From CAWDCV01 sp963728125 (lineage in GTDB: Bacteria; Actinomycetota; Actinomycetes; CAWDCV01): 64,000 nt of DNA. The notes beneath the pieces are model-generated. The model did no database searches and was not told the DNA's origin. It saw nothing but the letters and a program-made list of their open reading frames with translations. Position numbers and translations under genes: made by a program. Below, one piece after another: positions 41,819-51,509 of the stretch (position 1 is its first letter; each line of letters starts with the position of its first letter). The stretch lies in NCBI GenBank assembly GCA_963728125.1, contig CAVSIZ010000001.1, forward strand, positions 186,001-250,000, written 5' to 3'.

Positions 41819-43251
41819 GGGGAGACCCTAGAGCGGCTGGCCACGAACGTGAGTACGTCGGTCTCGTCGACGCCGGGGAACGTGCCGGGCGGCATGGCGG
41901 CGACCAGGTGGGAATGCGCCCGCGCCGACGGCCACACCGCGTCGGCCCAGTCGGCGGCAAGTTCAGCCGGCGGCTGCCGACAGCAGGTGGGATCGTCCGG
42001 GCAGCTAGAACGGCGACGCGCACTCGTCTCGGGAATGCGAAACCAGCGTGCCTGGTCGAACGGCACGCCCACGACGACCGACGCCCGCCCATTCGAGGTC
42101 TCCTCGACATGCGCCGAGCACCAGTACGTACCGCGTGGAGTGTCGGTGTACTGGCCGTACGAGGTTGACGACGCCGCCGCCGTGAATACCGTCCGCGACG
42201 CCCAGTGGCGACAGCACAGCTGCCCGACGATCGCGCCGACCTGGTCCTGCGGAAAGCGCACGCCATCGTTCTCGTACGCCTTCAGGATGGTGCCGCTCTC
42301 GTGGACCCGGGCGAAGTGCACCGGCATGTCCAGGTGCTGGGTCGCCAGGTTCGTGAAGCGATGGGCGGCGGTTTCGTACGACACGGAGAAGGCATCGCGC
42401 AGGTCCTCGACCGCGAGCGCGTGATCGTGCCGAGCGGCCAGCAGGAAATCGACTGCCGCCCGCTCTGGGATCAGCAGCGCCGCAGCGAAGTAGTTCGCCT
42501 CGACCCGCTGGCGCAGGAAGTCGCCGTAGTCGGTCGGCGGCTGATGGCCCAGCACGAAGTGCCCGAGCGTCTGGAGCACGATGCTGCGTGGGTCGTGCTC
42601 GCTGCGGGCGCCGGCCGGAGGCAGGTAGATCCGGCGGTTGCGCAGGTCGGTGATCGACCGGGTCGAGGCCGGCACGTCCGCGGCGTACTCGATCGTGAAG
42701 CCGACTTCGTCGGCGATGGCGATCAGGGTCCGCTGGGTGAGCGCCCCGCCCGTTCGCCCGACCGATGTGAGTACGGCGCCGGCGGCGGCTTCCACATCGG
42801 CGAAGTAGTTGTCGCGATCGCGCATGTCCGCGAGCAGCGCGGCGTTCGCTCGCCGTGCCTCCTCCGGCGTCGCGGGCGGACCGGTGCGGGGGGCTCGGGC
42901 CCGATCGAGCGCCCGGTGCATCCCGACCAGGACCTCGAGCGCATCCGTCGGCAGGCTCGGTCCCGGAGCGAGCACAGGAAGTTCCAAGTCGGCGTACTCG
43001 GCTCGCCGCTGCGCATGCACCAGCTCGATCTCCAAGGCGCTGCGACGGTCGGGGGCCTCCGCGCGCAGCAGGTCGGCGGGCGTCGTCCCGAGCGCATCAG
43101 CCAGAGCGCGCAGCAGCGACAGTCGAGGTTCGCGTTGCCCCGATTCGATCAGCGAGAGCGCGGACTGGCTGCGCCCGACCTGCTCGCCCAGCGCTGCGAG
43201 CGTGAACCCGGCGGCACGGCGCCGATGACGAATGCGACGGCCCAGCGTCAC
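41815..43251 (-). CDS. XRE-type regulator of the RamB/short-chain acyl-CoA regulator family
   Basis: About 478 residues. The N-terminal HTH is TLGRRIRHRRRAAGFTLAAL through GRSQSALSLIESGQREPRLS. A central ImmA/IrrE-like segment follows (LQTLGHFVLGHQPPTDYGDF, EANYFAAALLIPERAAVDFL), then a long C-terminal cysteine-containing domain with GQLCCRHWASRTVF and SCPDDPTCCRQPP. This matches RamB, which controls acetate/glyoxylate genes and is divergent from isocitrate lyase in corynebacteria and mycobacteria, as here. The start is uncertain; GTG 43249-43251 was chosen just before the HTH. It is translationally coupled to arcC. Confidence 0.75.
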   Translation of the reverse strand: MTLGRRIRHRRRAAGFTLAALGEQVGRSQSALSLIESGQREPRLSLLRALADALGTTPADLLRAEAPDRRSALEIELVHAQRRAEYADLELPVLAPGPSLPTDALEVLVGMHRALDRARAPRTGPPATPEEARRANAALLADMRDRDNYFADVEAAAGAVLTSVGRTGGALTQRTLIAIADEVGFTIEYAADVPASTRSITDLRNRRIYLPPAGARSEHDPRSIVLQTLGHFVLGHQPPTDYGDFLRQRVEANYFAAALLIPERAAVDFLLAARHDHALAVEDLRDAFSVSYETAAHRFTNLATQHLDMPVHFARVHESGTILKAYENDGVRFPQDQVGAIVGQLCCRHWASRTVFTAAASSTSYGQYTDTPRGTYWCSAHVEETSNGRASVVVGVPFDQARWFRIPETSARRRSSCPDDPTCCRQPPAELAADWADAVWPSARAHSHLVAAMPPGTFPGVDETDVLTFVASRSRVSP

Positions 43252-43295
43252 GAGATCGACGCTGGAAATGCCTTCGGAAGTGTCCCGATCCGTCA

Positions 43296-43324
43296 AGTTT
43301 TGCCGTCCTTCACCGCAAGGAACC
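43296..43324. promoter_or_regulatory. Possible RamB-type operator in the aceA-regulator intergenic region
   Basis: AGTTTTGC (43296-43303) and GCAAGGAACC (43315-43324) form an imperfect inverted pair resembling the AGTTTGCAAA-like RamB sites of corynebacteria. It lies about 70 bases before aceA and 45 before the chosen regulator start. No clear -35/-10 was recognised. Confidence 0.3.
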
Positions 43325-43393
43325 CTGGTGACTGCCAGATTCGCGCAACATCGTCGAATCCTCAAGCCCCGGCAGAGTCGCAGGAGGTTCGCG

Positions 43394-44685
<1,292 letters not shown>

Positions 44686-44689
<4 letters not shown>

Positions 44690-45447
44690 GAGATCTTGCG
44701 GCGATAGATGCCCATCGCGACGACGTACGCGATCACGAGGATGGCGACACACCAGGCGAGCGCGAACCAGATGTCGGTGCCGACCGGCTGCTGGGTGAAC
44801 AGGTCGCGGATGGCGTCGACGATGGACGTCACCGGCTGGTTCTCGGCGAAGGCGCGTACCGGTCCGGGCATGGAGTCGGTAGGCACGAATGCCGAGCTGA
44901 TGAACGGCAGGAGGATGAGCGGGTAGGAGAACGCGCTCGCGCCGTCCACCGACTTCGCGGTCAGACCAGGGATCACGGCGATCCACGTCAAGGCCAGGGT
45001 GAACAGGATCAGGATGCCGGCGACCGCGAACCACGCCGCCACTCCCGCGCCGGAGCGAAAGCCCACGAGGAGGGCTACGAGGACGACGACAACGAGCGAG
45101 GTCATGTTGGCCACCAGCGAGGTCAAGACATGCGCCCACAAGACGGATGGCCGAGCGATCGGCATGGACTGGAACCGCTCGAAGATGCCGCCCTGCATGT
45201 CCAGGAAGAGCCGGTACGCCGTGTAGGAAATGCCCGACGCGATCGTGATGAGCAGAATGCCCGGCAGCAGGTAGTCGACGTACGAATCGGATCCTGAGTT
45301 GATCGCGCCGCCGAAGACGTAGACGAACAGCAGCAGAAAGGCGATCGGCATGATCGCGGTCGTGATGATGGTGTCGGGGCTGCGCATGATGTGACGCAGG
45401 GATCGTCCGAGCAGCGCGGCGGTGTCGGCGAAGAAATGCGCGGTCAT
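44686..45447 (-). CDS. ABC-2 type (DrrB-like) transporter permease
   Basis: The 253-residue protein has six predicted transmembrane segments, with the ABC-2 signatures AFLLLFVYVFGGAINSGSDS, YVDYLLPGILLITIASGISY, RFQSMPIARPSVLWAHVLTS and PFISSAFVPTDSMPGPVRAF. It forms the membrane part of an exporter with the ATPase encoded just upstream (four-base overlap). It is convergent with aceA, sharing four bases at the stops. The substrate is unknown; relatives export lipids or drugs. Confidence 0.88.
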
Positions 45448-46250
45448 CGTTGTTCCTCATTCATCCGAGTGGATGCGCCGACCATCTCGGCATCGCCTTT
45501 GCTGCCGACGATGGCAAGGAAGACGTCTTCAAGGGTCGGCTGCTTCTTGACGTATTCGACCTTCGCGGGCGGAAGGAGCTGCTTGAGCTCGGCGAGGGTG
45601 CCGTTCTCGATGATCCGACCCTGATGGAGGATCGCGATCCGGTCGGCGAGGTGTTCGGCCTCATCGAGATACTGCGTCGTGAGCAGCACCGTCGTGCCGT
45701 TCTTTGCGAGTTCCTTGACGGCCTGCCACACCTCGACGCGCGCCTGCGGGTCGAGCCCAGTCGTCGGCTCGTCCAGGAAGATGACCGGCGGATTCCCGAT
45801 GAGGCTCATGGCGATGTCGAGCCGGCGGCGCATGCCACCCGAATAGGTCGAGACCTTCCGCGTGGCCTCGTCGGTCAACGCGAAACGCTCGAGCAGGTGA
45901 TCGGCGATCGCGCCCCGGTCCTTGAGGTGCCGCAGCCTGGCGATCAGCACGAGATTCTCTCGGCCGGTGAGCATGTCGTCCACGGCGGCGAACTGTCCGG
46001 TGAGGCTGATGGACTCCCGGACATTCGCCGGTTGGGCGGCAACGTCGAAGCCGTTGACGCTGGCCGTCCCCGCGTCAGCCTTGAGCAGCGTGGACAAGAT
46101 CTTGACGACCGTGGTCTTGCCCGCGCCATTCGAACCGAGCAGAGCGAATATGGAGCCCCGCTGCACCTCGAAGTCCACGCCGCGCAGCACCTGCAGGTCC
46201 TTGTACGCCTTCTCCAGGCCCTGGACGTGGATCGCTGTCTTCGTGGTCAT
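45444..46250 (-). CDS. ABC transporter ATP-binding protein (DrrA-like)
   Basis: ATG 46248-46250 gives 268 residues. Walker A GSNGAGKT is at 39-46, signature YSGGMRRRLD near 140, Walker B VIFLDEPTTGLD near 160, and the H-loop TTQYLDEAEHLADR. The DrrA-type C-terminal tail ends in the LEDVFLAI motif. It overlaps the DUF1048 gene by four bases. The open frame extends upstream but reads through other genes. Confidence 0.92.
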   Translation of the reverse strand: MTTKTAIHVQGLEKAYKDLQVLRGVDFEVQRGSIFALLGSNGAGKTTVVKILSTLLKADAGTASVNGFDVAAQPANVRESISLTGQFAAVDDMLTGRENLVLIARLRHLKDRGAIADHLLERFALTDEATRKVSTYSGGMRRRLDIAMSLIGNPPVIFLDEPTTGLDPQARVEVWQAVKELAKNGTTVLLTTQYLDEAEHLADRIAILHQGRIIENGTLAELKQLLPPAKVEYVKKQPTLEDVFLAIVGSKGDAEMVGASTRMNEEQR

Positions 46251-46615
46251 GTCTGTTCTCCTCGCTCCGCGTCCTCGATGGCTCTTCGTAGGCGGGCGCG
46301 TTCCTTGTCGATCCACTGTTTGCCGGAGTAGGCCTGGGAGAACGTCTCGGCGAACTCGACAGGGTCGCCGCCGACGATCTCGCGCACCGGCGTCCCATCT
46401 GCTGCAGCGCGCTCCCAGAGGTCGGCGAAGTCGCCGAACATCGTGAGCATGGTCTCGCCGTCCGTGACGCCCCCGTAGTACATGAAGTACCGCTGCAGCG
46501 CCTTCGCGACGGTGCCGTACGGTTCGGGGAGGGCGTCGATGCGGGCCTTGTACTGCCGGTACTGCTTCTTCTGTTCGAGCGATCCGGTGACCAGTTCGAT
46601 CCATCGTGCGGCCAT
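46247..46615 (-). CDS. DUF1048 protein
   Basis: The 122-residue soluble protein begins MAARWIELVTGSLEQKKQYR and contains QYKARIDALPEPYGTVAKAL, QRYFMYYGGVTDGETMLTMF and GDFADLWERAAADG, matching DUF1048, which is typically found with PadR regulators and DrrAB exporters. Function is unknown. The gene is part of the PadR operon, three bases after the regulator. Confidence 0.8.
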   Translation of the reverse strand: MAARWIELVTGSLEQKKQYRQYKARIDALPEPYGTVAKALQRYFMYYGGVTDGETMLTMFGDFADLWERAAADGTPVREIVGGDPVEFAETFSQAYSGKQWIDKERARLRRAIEDAERGEQT

Positions 46616-46618
46616 GTC

Positions 46619-46948
46619 TCATCGCCTCCTTTCGCGGAGCTGGTCGACCCGTTCTGTAAGGAAGCTCCAGGTTCTCCAGAACTCTTCGAGTTGTTCGCGC
46701 CCTTGCGCGTTGAGGGAATACACCTTGCGTGGCGGCCCCTTTTCGGACGGGATCTTCTCCACATCGACGAGGCCGCGCTGCTCGATCCTGACGAGCAGTG
46801 CGTAGACGGTGCCCTCGGCGATATCGGAGAAGCCCTGCTCGCGCAGCCACGCGGTGATCTCGTAGCCGTACGCGGGTCGGCCGGACAGAATCGCGAGGAC
46901 GATGCCCTCCAGCGTTCCCTTGAGCATCTCCGTCTCTTGCTTGCCCAT
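46619..46948 (-). CDS. PadR family transcriptional regulator
   Basis: The 109-residue winged-helix protein has LKGTLEGIVLAILSGRPAYG, YEITAWLREQGFSDIAEGTV, YALLVRIEQRGLVDVEKIPS and GPPRKVYSLNAQGREQLEEF, the PadR-like signature, with a short C-terminal dimerisation helix. It probably represses its own operon by binding the palindrome at 46974-46995. Confidence 0.93.
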   Translation of the reverse strand: MGKQETEMLKGTLEGIVLAILSGRPAYGYEITAWLREQGFSDIAEGTVYALLVRIEQRGLVDVEKIPSEKGPPRKVYSLNAQGREQLEEFWRTWSFLTERVDQLRERRR

Positions 46949-46973
46949 GGAACGCCTTCGCTACTCAGTGACA

Positions 46974-46995
46974 GTTACTACCGGTACATAGTAAC
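46974..46995. promoter_or_regulatory. Palindromic PadR operator overlapping a promoter
   Basis: GTTACTA (46974-46980) and TAGTAAC (46989-46995) form a perfect 7-bp inverted repeat around CCGGTACA, 26 bases upstream of the padR ATG. An outer imperfect pair (gctactcag / ctgaatagc) extends it. On the minus strand TTGCAT-N16-TACTAT overlaps the palindrome and could be the promoter, so binding would block RNA polymerase. Confidence 0.5.
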
Positions 46996-47029
46996 GCTGA
47001 ATAGCGACAATGCAAGCACCCAGCAAGTA

Positions 47030-48517
47030 CTACGGAGAAGGCAGGCCGAGACGTCGATACCGCAGCCGCCGCTGCTCGAGCCGATGGGCTGAATCGAGGC
47101 CGAGCAGGGTGATCAGCTCGTACGCCAGCACCTGACCGACGCGCGCGCAGAAGTCGGCCGGTTCGTCTGCAGCATCGGGGCGCTCGGCGACGATGCGGTC
47201 GACGATGCCTGAGCGCAGCAGGTCGAGCGAGCGGACGCCCTGGTCGGCCGCCATCTCTGCCGCGTACTCCGTGCTGCGGTGCACGATGGCACTGGCGCCC
47301 TCGGGTGGGAGCGGCGACAGCCAGGCGTGCTGCGCCGCAATCACTCGATCGGCCGGGACGAGGGCGAGCGCACCGCCTCCGGCGCCCTGGCCGAGCAGCA
47401 GGCACAGCGTCGGCGCCTCGAGCGTCACCAGCTCGGCGATGCAGCGGGCGATCTCGCCGGACAACCCGCCCTCTTCGGCCTCCCGGGTCAGGGCGACCCC
47501 GGCGGTATCGATCACGGTGACGAGGGGCAACCGCAGTTCGGCGGCGAGGCCCATGCCGCGTCGGGCTTCACGCATCGCCGCCGGACCGAGGGGTTGCTCC
47601 GGGGTCTGCCCGCGGCGATCCTGCCCAAGTAGCACGCACGGGGCGCCGCCGAACCTCCCCAGCGCGATCAGCAGTCCCGGATCCTGCTCGCCCTGGCCGG
47701 TGCCGTTGAGAGGGACGACGTCGGTAGCCGCAGAACGCAGCAGCTGGCGCACGCCGGGGCGCTCGGGTCGCCGCGAGATGCGGATCGACTCCCACGCCGG
47801 GATGTCGTCGAGCGGCTCCTTCGGCAGCTCGGGCACCGGCGGCAGCCCGTCGCGCTCGGCGAGGAGGACGGTCAGCGTGCGGTCCGCGATCCGGGCAAGC
47901 GACTCCGCCGGCAGCACTGCATCGACGAGGCCGTGCTCGTAGAGGTTTTCCGCTCGCTGCACCCCCTCGGGAAACGGCCGCCCGTACAGCGCCTCGTACA
48001 CCCGCGGCCCGAGGAAGCCAATCAGCGCGCCTGGCTCCGCGACCGTGACGTGACCAAGCGATCCCCACGACGCGAAGACGCCGCCGGTCGTGGGATTGCG
48101 CAGGTAGACCAGGTACGGCAGCCCCTCGGCTCGATGCGCCGCGACGGCCGCCGCGATCTTGACCATCTGCAGGAACGCGACCGTCCCCTCTTGCATCCGC
48201 GTCCCGCCTGATGTCGGCGCGGCGAGCAGCGGAAGCCGCTCCTCGGTGGCTCGCTCGATGGCGCGTACGAGTCGTTCGGCGGTCGCCACGCCGATCGACC
48301 CGCCGAGGAAGCCGAACTCGCCGGCCAGAACGGCGACGCGGCGACCGGAGATACGCCCCTCGCCGGTGGTGACGGCCTCGTCCAGTCCGGTACGTTCCCG
48401 CGCCTTGGCGAGCTGGGCCGTGTACGCCGGTGACATCGCCACCAGAACGGGATCGTCGTCCCACGATTGCCACGACCCGGCGTCGAGCACAAGGTCGAGC
48501 AGGTCGCCGTGGTTCAC
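47030..48517 (-). CDS. Fused acyl-CoA carboxyltransferase (AccD-AccA-like)
   Basis: The 495-residue protein has two crotonase-fold halves. The beta-like half (1-~240) has GEGRISGRRVAVLAGEFGFL, GGSIGVATAERLVRAIERAT and GTRMQEGTVAFLQMVKIAAA. The alpha-like half has RRGMGLAAELRLPLVTVIDT, GLSGEIARCIAELVTLEAPT and LLGQGAGGGALALVPADRVI. Such proteins move a carboxyl group between biotin and acetyl- or malonyl-CoA. The AccD zinc finger is absent. It is downstream of a CoA transferase with a four-base overlap. It may work on malonyl-CoA rather than in bulk fatty-acid synthesis (inference). Confidence 0.82.
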   Translation of the reverse strand: MNHGDLLDLVLDAGSWQSWDDDPVLVAMSPAYTAQLAKARERTGLDEAVTTGEGRISGRRVAVLAGEFGFLGGSIGVATAERLVRAIERATEERLPLLAAPTSGGTRMQEGTVAFLQMVKIAAAVAAHRAEGLPYLVYLRNPTTGGVFASWGSLGHVTVAEPGALIGFLGPRVYEALYGRPFPEGVQRAENLYEHGLVDAVLPAESLARIADRTLTVLLAERDGLPPVPELPKEPLDDIPAWESIRISRRPERPGVRQLLRSAATDVVPLNGTGQGEQDPGLLIALGRFGGAPCVLLGQDRRGQTPEQPLGPAAMREARRGMGLAAELRLPLVTVIDTAGVALTREAEEGGLSGEIARCIAELVTLEAPTLCLLLGQGAGGGALALVPADRVIAAQHAWLSPLPPEGASAIVHRSTEYAAEMAADQGVRSLDLLRSGIVDRIVAERPDAADEPADFCARVGQVLAYELITLLGLDSAHRLEQRRLRYRRLGLPSP

Positions 48518-49680
48518 CGGTCCAGCTCGTCGAGCTCGTCAAGCCATCGCCGGATGCTGTCGTTGTCCTGCCCGAGGGCGGGTGGCGCCCGGTGCCCGCT
48601 GGGCTCGGCGCCGTCGAAGCGCAGCGGCGGGCCGGGCAGCTCGATGCTCCCGAGCACGGGGTGCTCCACCTCGACCAGGAGGCCCTGCGACCTGGTCTGC
48701 TCCCAGCCGTACACCTCGTCCAGGGATCGCACCTTGCCCGCGGGAATGCCGGCCTCGTCAAGACGCTGCAACCACGTGGCTGCGGGGGCAGTGGCGAAGG
48801 TGGCTTCGATCTCGGCGATGAGCGCGTCGCGATTGTTCACGCGCTCGGTGTTCGTGCGGAACCGTGGCTCGTCGGGATCGAGATCGACTAGCGGCGCGAA
48901 GACCTGCCACTGCCGCTCGCTGCCGACGCTCAGCTGCAGGTCGCCGTCGGCGGCATGGAACAGCCCATATGGCGCTATGGACGGATGGTGGTTGCCCTGC
49001 GCCGCCGGCACCTCGCCGGCCACCGTCCACCGGGTCCCCTGGAACGCGTGCACGCCGACGACGGCGGCGAGCAGGCTAGTCCGGACGACGCGACCGACGC
49101 CGGTGCGTTCGCGCTCCAGCAGCGCGGCGAGCACGCCGTACGCGCCGTACATCCCGGCGAGCAGATCGGCGATCGGCACTCCGACCCGAGTGGGCTGGCC
49201 CGGCTCGCCGGTGATGCTCATCAGCCCGGCCTCGCCCTGCGCGATCTGGTCGTAGCCGGCGCGGGTGCCCTCGGGACCGTCGTGCCCGAAGCCGGTGATC
49301 GACAGGATCACCAGGCCGGGGTTGAGCTCGTGCAGGCGAGCGATGCCGAAGCCGAGCCGGTCGAGCACCGCCGGGCGGAAGTTCTCTAGGAGCACGTCCG
49401 CATGCCGCACCAGCCGCTCGAGCGTGCTCCGGCCGTCGTCGGACTTGAGGTCGAGAGTGATGGATTCCTTGTTCCGGTTGCAGGACAGGTAGTACGTCGA
49501 GATCGGCGCGTCCGATGGACCGACGAACGGCGGTCCCCAACCGCGGGTGTCGTCGCCGCCGGCGGGGGTCTCGACCTTGATAACGCGGGCACCGAGGTCG
49601 CCGAGCATCATCCCGGCGTGGGGCCCGGCGAGGGCGCGGGTGAGGTCGAGGACGACGTAGCCGCTCAGTGGCCCCTTCAT
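48514..49680 (-). CDS. CoA transferase, family III (CaiB/BaiF)
   Basis: The 388-residue class III CoA transferase contains GYVVLDLTRALAGPHAGMML, GDLGARVIKVETPAGGDDTR, NRNKESITLDLKSDDGR and GYDQIAQGEAGLMSITG; D144 in that last motif aligns with the acyl-anhydride aspartate of formyl-CoA transferase. It exchanges CoA between an acyl-CoA and a carboxylate. It sits between a CodA-like deaminase and a carboxyltransferase, all with four-base overlaps, suggesting activation of a pathway acid such as malonate. The substrate is not evident from sequence. Confidence 0.88.
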   Translation of the reverse strand: MKGPLSGYVVLDLTRALAGPHAGMMLGDLGARVIKVETPAGGDDTRGWGPPFVGPSDAPISTYYLSCNRNKESITLDLKSDDGRSTLERLVRHADVLLENFRPAVLDRLGFGIARLHELNPGLVILSITGFGHDGPEGTRAGYDQIAQGEAGLMSITGEPGQPTRVGVPIADLLAGMYGAYGVLAALLERERTGVGRVVRTSLLAAVVGVHAFQGTRWTVAGEVPAAQGNHHPSIAPYGLFHAADGDLQLSVGSERQWQVFAPLVDLDPDEPRFRTNTERVNNRDALIAEIEATFATAPAATWLQRLDEAGIPAGKVRSLDEVYGWEQTRSQGLLVEVEHPVLGSIELPGPPLRFDGAEPSGHRAPPALGQDNDSIRRWLDELDELDR

Positions 49681-50909
49681 GGCTGGAGGTTACGGCTGAT
49701 CCGGGTGGTCGCGACGAGACGGCCTCGGTGCCAGACGTGCGTCGGCGCGTCCTGGCGGCGCAGCACCTCAGGCCAGGTCGGCGCGGCGTAGAGCTGGAGA
49801 TCGGCGCGAGCGCCCGGCCGGAGGCCGTACGTTCCACCAAGCCGCCACGCCGTCGCTGGGGCGTTAGTGACTGCGTCGAGCGCTGCGGACAGCTCGTCAG
49901 CGGTCGTCAGGTGCGCAGTGTGCGCCGAGATGAGCGCGACCTCGAGCATGTCGCCGCGGCCGAACGGATAGAAGCCGTCGCTGACGCAGTCCTGTCCGAA
50001 CGCGACGTTGACGCCGGCCGCCATCAGCTCGCGGATTCGTGTCGTGCCGCGCCGGATCAGCCCGCGGTCACCGCGGCCTTGCAGCACCAGGTTCGTCACG
50101 GGATTGGCAACAACGGTGATCTCTGCGGCTGCGCACTGCGCAATAACGCGATTGGCGTAGTCCTGGTCGGCGGCGGCGAGGGCGCAGACGTGGCCGACGG
50201 TGACGCGGCCGTGCCAGCCGCGGCGGGTGGTCTCCTCGGCCACCACGCCGAGCGTTCGCACTGACCCGTCGTCGGTCTCGTCGACGTGCATGTCGACGTC
50301 GGCGTCGAAGCGCTCGGCGATGTCGAAGCAGATGCGAACGTGCTCACGCTGCTCGTCCTCGCTGCGTTCCCAGTGCGGCATGCCGCCGACGACGTCCGCG
50401 CCCTGCTGCATCGCCTCCACCAGGAGCTGCTCGGTGCCGGGGTCACGCACGATGCCCTCCTGCGGGAAAGCAATCGTCTGCACGTCGGCGATGCTGCTGC
50501 ACTCCTGTGCTGCGGCGCGTACACCGTGCAGCGGGGTGAGGCTTCCGATGGTGTCGACGTCGACGTGGGAGCGCAGCCGGGTGGTGCCCGTGAGGACGGA
50601 GGTGCGGATCACCTCGACAGCGCGCTCGCGTACCTCGTCGACGGTGTAGAGCCGCTTCGCGGCGTGGATGCTGTCAATGGCTCCACGCAGCGTGCCGTCG
50701 TGTTCTGCCAGTCGATCGCGGGTCAGCACCTTGTCCAGATGGACATGAGTGTCGATGAACGCAGGCAGGAGCAGTCCGCCGCGAGCGTCGATGACATTGT
50801 CGGCGCTGACATCGGTCGACCGCCCGTCGGCGACGAGCTCGCCATCGAGGACAACGTCCACGCGGTGCCCGTCCAGCGTCGATGCGTCACGGATGATCGT
50901 CGACACCAT
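49677..50909 (-). CDS. CodA-like amidohydrolase (cytosine-deaminase family)
   Basis: 410 residues from ATG 50907-50909, preceded by GGGGAGGGAG. The metal site and catalytic residues align with E. coli CodA at a constant offset of six: H55 and H57 (DTHVHLD), H208, E211 (HVDETDD), H240 (TVGHVCAL), D307 (FGQDC) and Q150 (AFPQEG). The CodA residue D314 is Cys308 here. The enzyme probably deaminates or hydrolyses a pyrimidine- or triazine-like ring, though the changed residue argues against strict cytosine specificity. It is the first gene of the three-gene operon. Confidence 0.83.
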   Translation of the reverse strand: MVSTIIRDASTLDGHRVDVVLDGELVADGRSTDVSADNVIDARGGLLLPAFIDTHVHLDKVLTRDRLAEHDGTLRGAIDSIHAAKRLYTVDEVRERAVEVIRTSVLTGTTRLRSHVDVDTIGSLTPLHGVRAAAQECSSIADVQTIAFPQEGIVRDPGTEQLLVEAMQQGADVVGGMPHWERSEDEQREHVRICFDIAERFDADVDMHVDETDDGSVRTLGVVAEETTRRGWHGRVTVGHVCALAAADQDYANRVIAQCAAAEITVVANPVTNLVLQGRGDRGLIRRGTTRIRELMAAGVNVAFGQDCVSDGFYPFGRGDMLEVALISAHTAHLTTADELSAALDAVTNAPATAWRLGGTYGLRPGARADLQLYAAPTWPEVLRRQDAPTHVWHRGRLVATTRISRNLQP

Positions 50910-50930
50910 GACTCCCTCCCCATCACGCAC

Positions 50931-50978
50931 CGATTCCAGACTCACCGAACGAGCTGCTGCTCGGCGAGCCTGGAATCG
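50931..50978 (-). terminator. Imperfect inverted repeat after the short paralogue (family B, copy 1)
   Basis: Arms cgattccagactcaccgaac (50931-50950) and gctcggcgagcctggaatcg (50959-50978) match at 17 of 20 positions, mismatches being wobble-compatible in one RNA strand. It lies 16 bases past the stop of the gene at 50995. It is homologous to the repeat at 51510-51552. Confidence 0.6.
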
Positions 50979-50994
50979 AGTGTCGTCAGTTGAC

Positions 50995-51381
50995 TCAGGA
51001 ATCGGGATTCGGCGCCAGGTCGTCGGGGCCCACCGGATCCGGGTCGGGCTCGGGCTCGGGGTTCGGCGCCAGGTCGTCAGGGCCCACCGGGTCCGGATCG
51101 GGGTCGGGCTCTGGCTCGGGCTCTGGTTCCGGAACGGGCTCGGAGGTGTCGGAGTCCCCGCCGGAGCCGGTCGAGCCGGTCGACGACGATCCCTGCGGCG
51201 CGACGAGGTCAACGCTGGGTGGTGTCGAGACCTCGGACGGCGCCGGCGCCGAGCCAGCGCTCGATCGCGGCGACGTACCACCGAGCAGGATGCCGATGAC
51301 CAGACCAAGGATGAGGAGCAGGGCGACCAGGGTGACGCGGACCCAGTTGCTGCTCTTCGATCGGTAGGTGCTGACGTTCAT
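50995..51381 (-). CDS. Short membrane-anchored protein with Pro/Glu/Asp repeats (paralogue 1)
   Basis: 128 residues. A basic N-terminus (MNVSTYRSKSSNWVRV) and one hydrophobic helix (TLVALLLILGLVIGILLGG) are followed by a Ser/Gly/Pro linker and two copies of an EPEPDPDPVGPDDLAPNP unit that end the protein. It is likely anchored with the acidic tail outside. It shares its 72-bp upstream block, the N-terminal plan, the repeat motif and a terminator with the next gene, but lacks that gene's C-terminal domain. No family recognised. Confidence 0.65.
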   Translation of the reverse strand: MNVSTYRSKSSNWVRVTLVALLLILGLVIGILLGGTSPRSSAGSAPAPSEVSTPPSVDLVAPQGSSSTGSTGSGGDSDTSEPVPEPEPEPEPDPDPDPVGPDDLAPNPEPEPDPDPVGPDDLAPNPDS

Positions 51382-51453
51382 GGTGGGCTCCTCGAGCTCC
51401 GCAGGTGCAGTGACACCCGTAGGAGTCGCGGCCGCGACGAGAAGTCACAGAAA
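51382..51453 (-). promoter_or_regulatory. Conserved upstream block of paralogue 1
   Basis: Aligns without gaps to 52307-52378. Conserved minus-strand pieces are TTTCTGTGACTTCTC, then GACTCCTAC and GGTGTCA, and the ribosome-binding GAGGAGCCC before ATG. Even spacing and strong identity outside the coding region suggest a shared promoter, perhaps for an ECF sigma factor. I do not recognise the motif. Confidence 0.5.
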
Positions 51454-51509
51454 GAGTGGGAAATTTCATGATTGACGTGATCGCGTCCGCCGCCGGCTGA
51501 GCGCACGCA

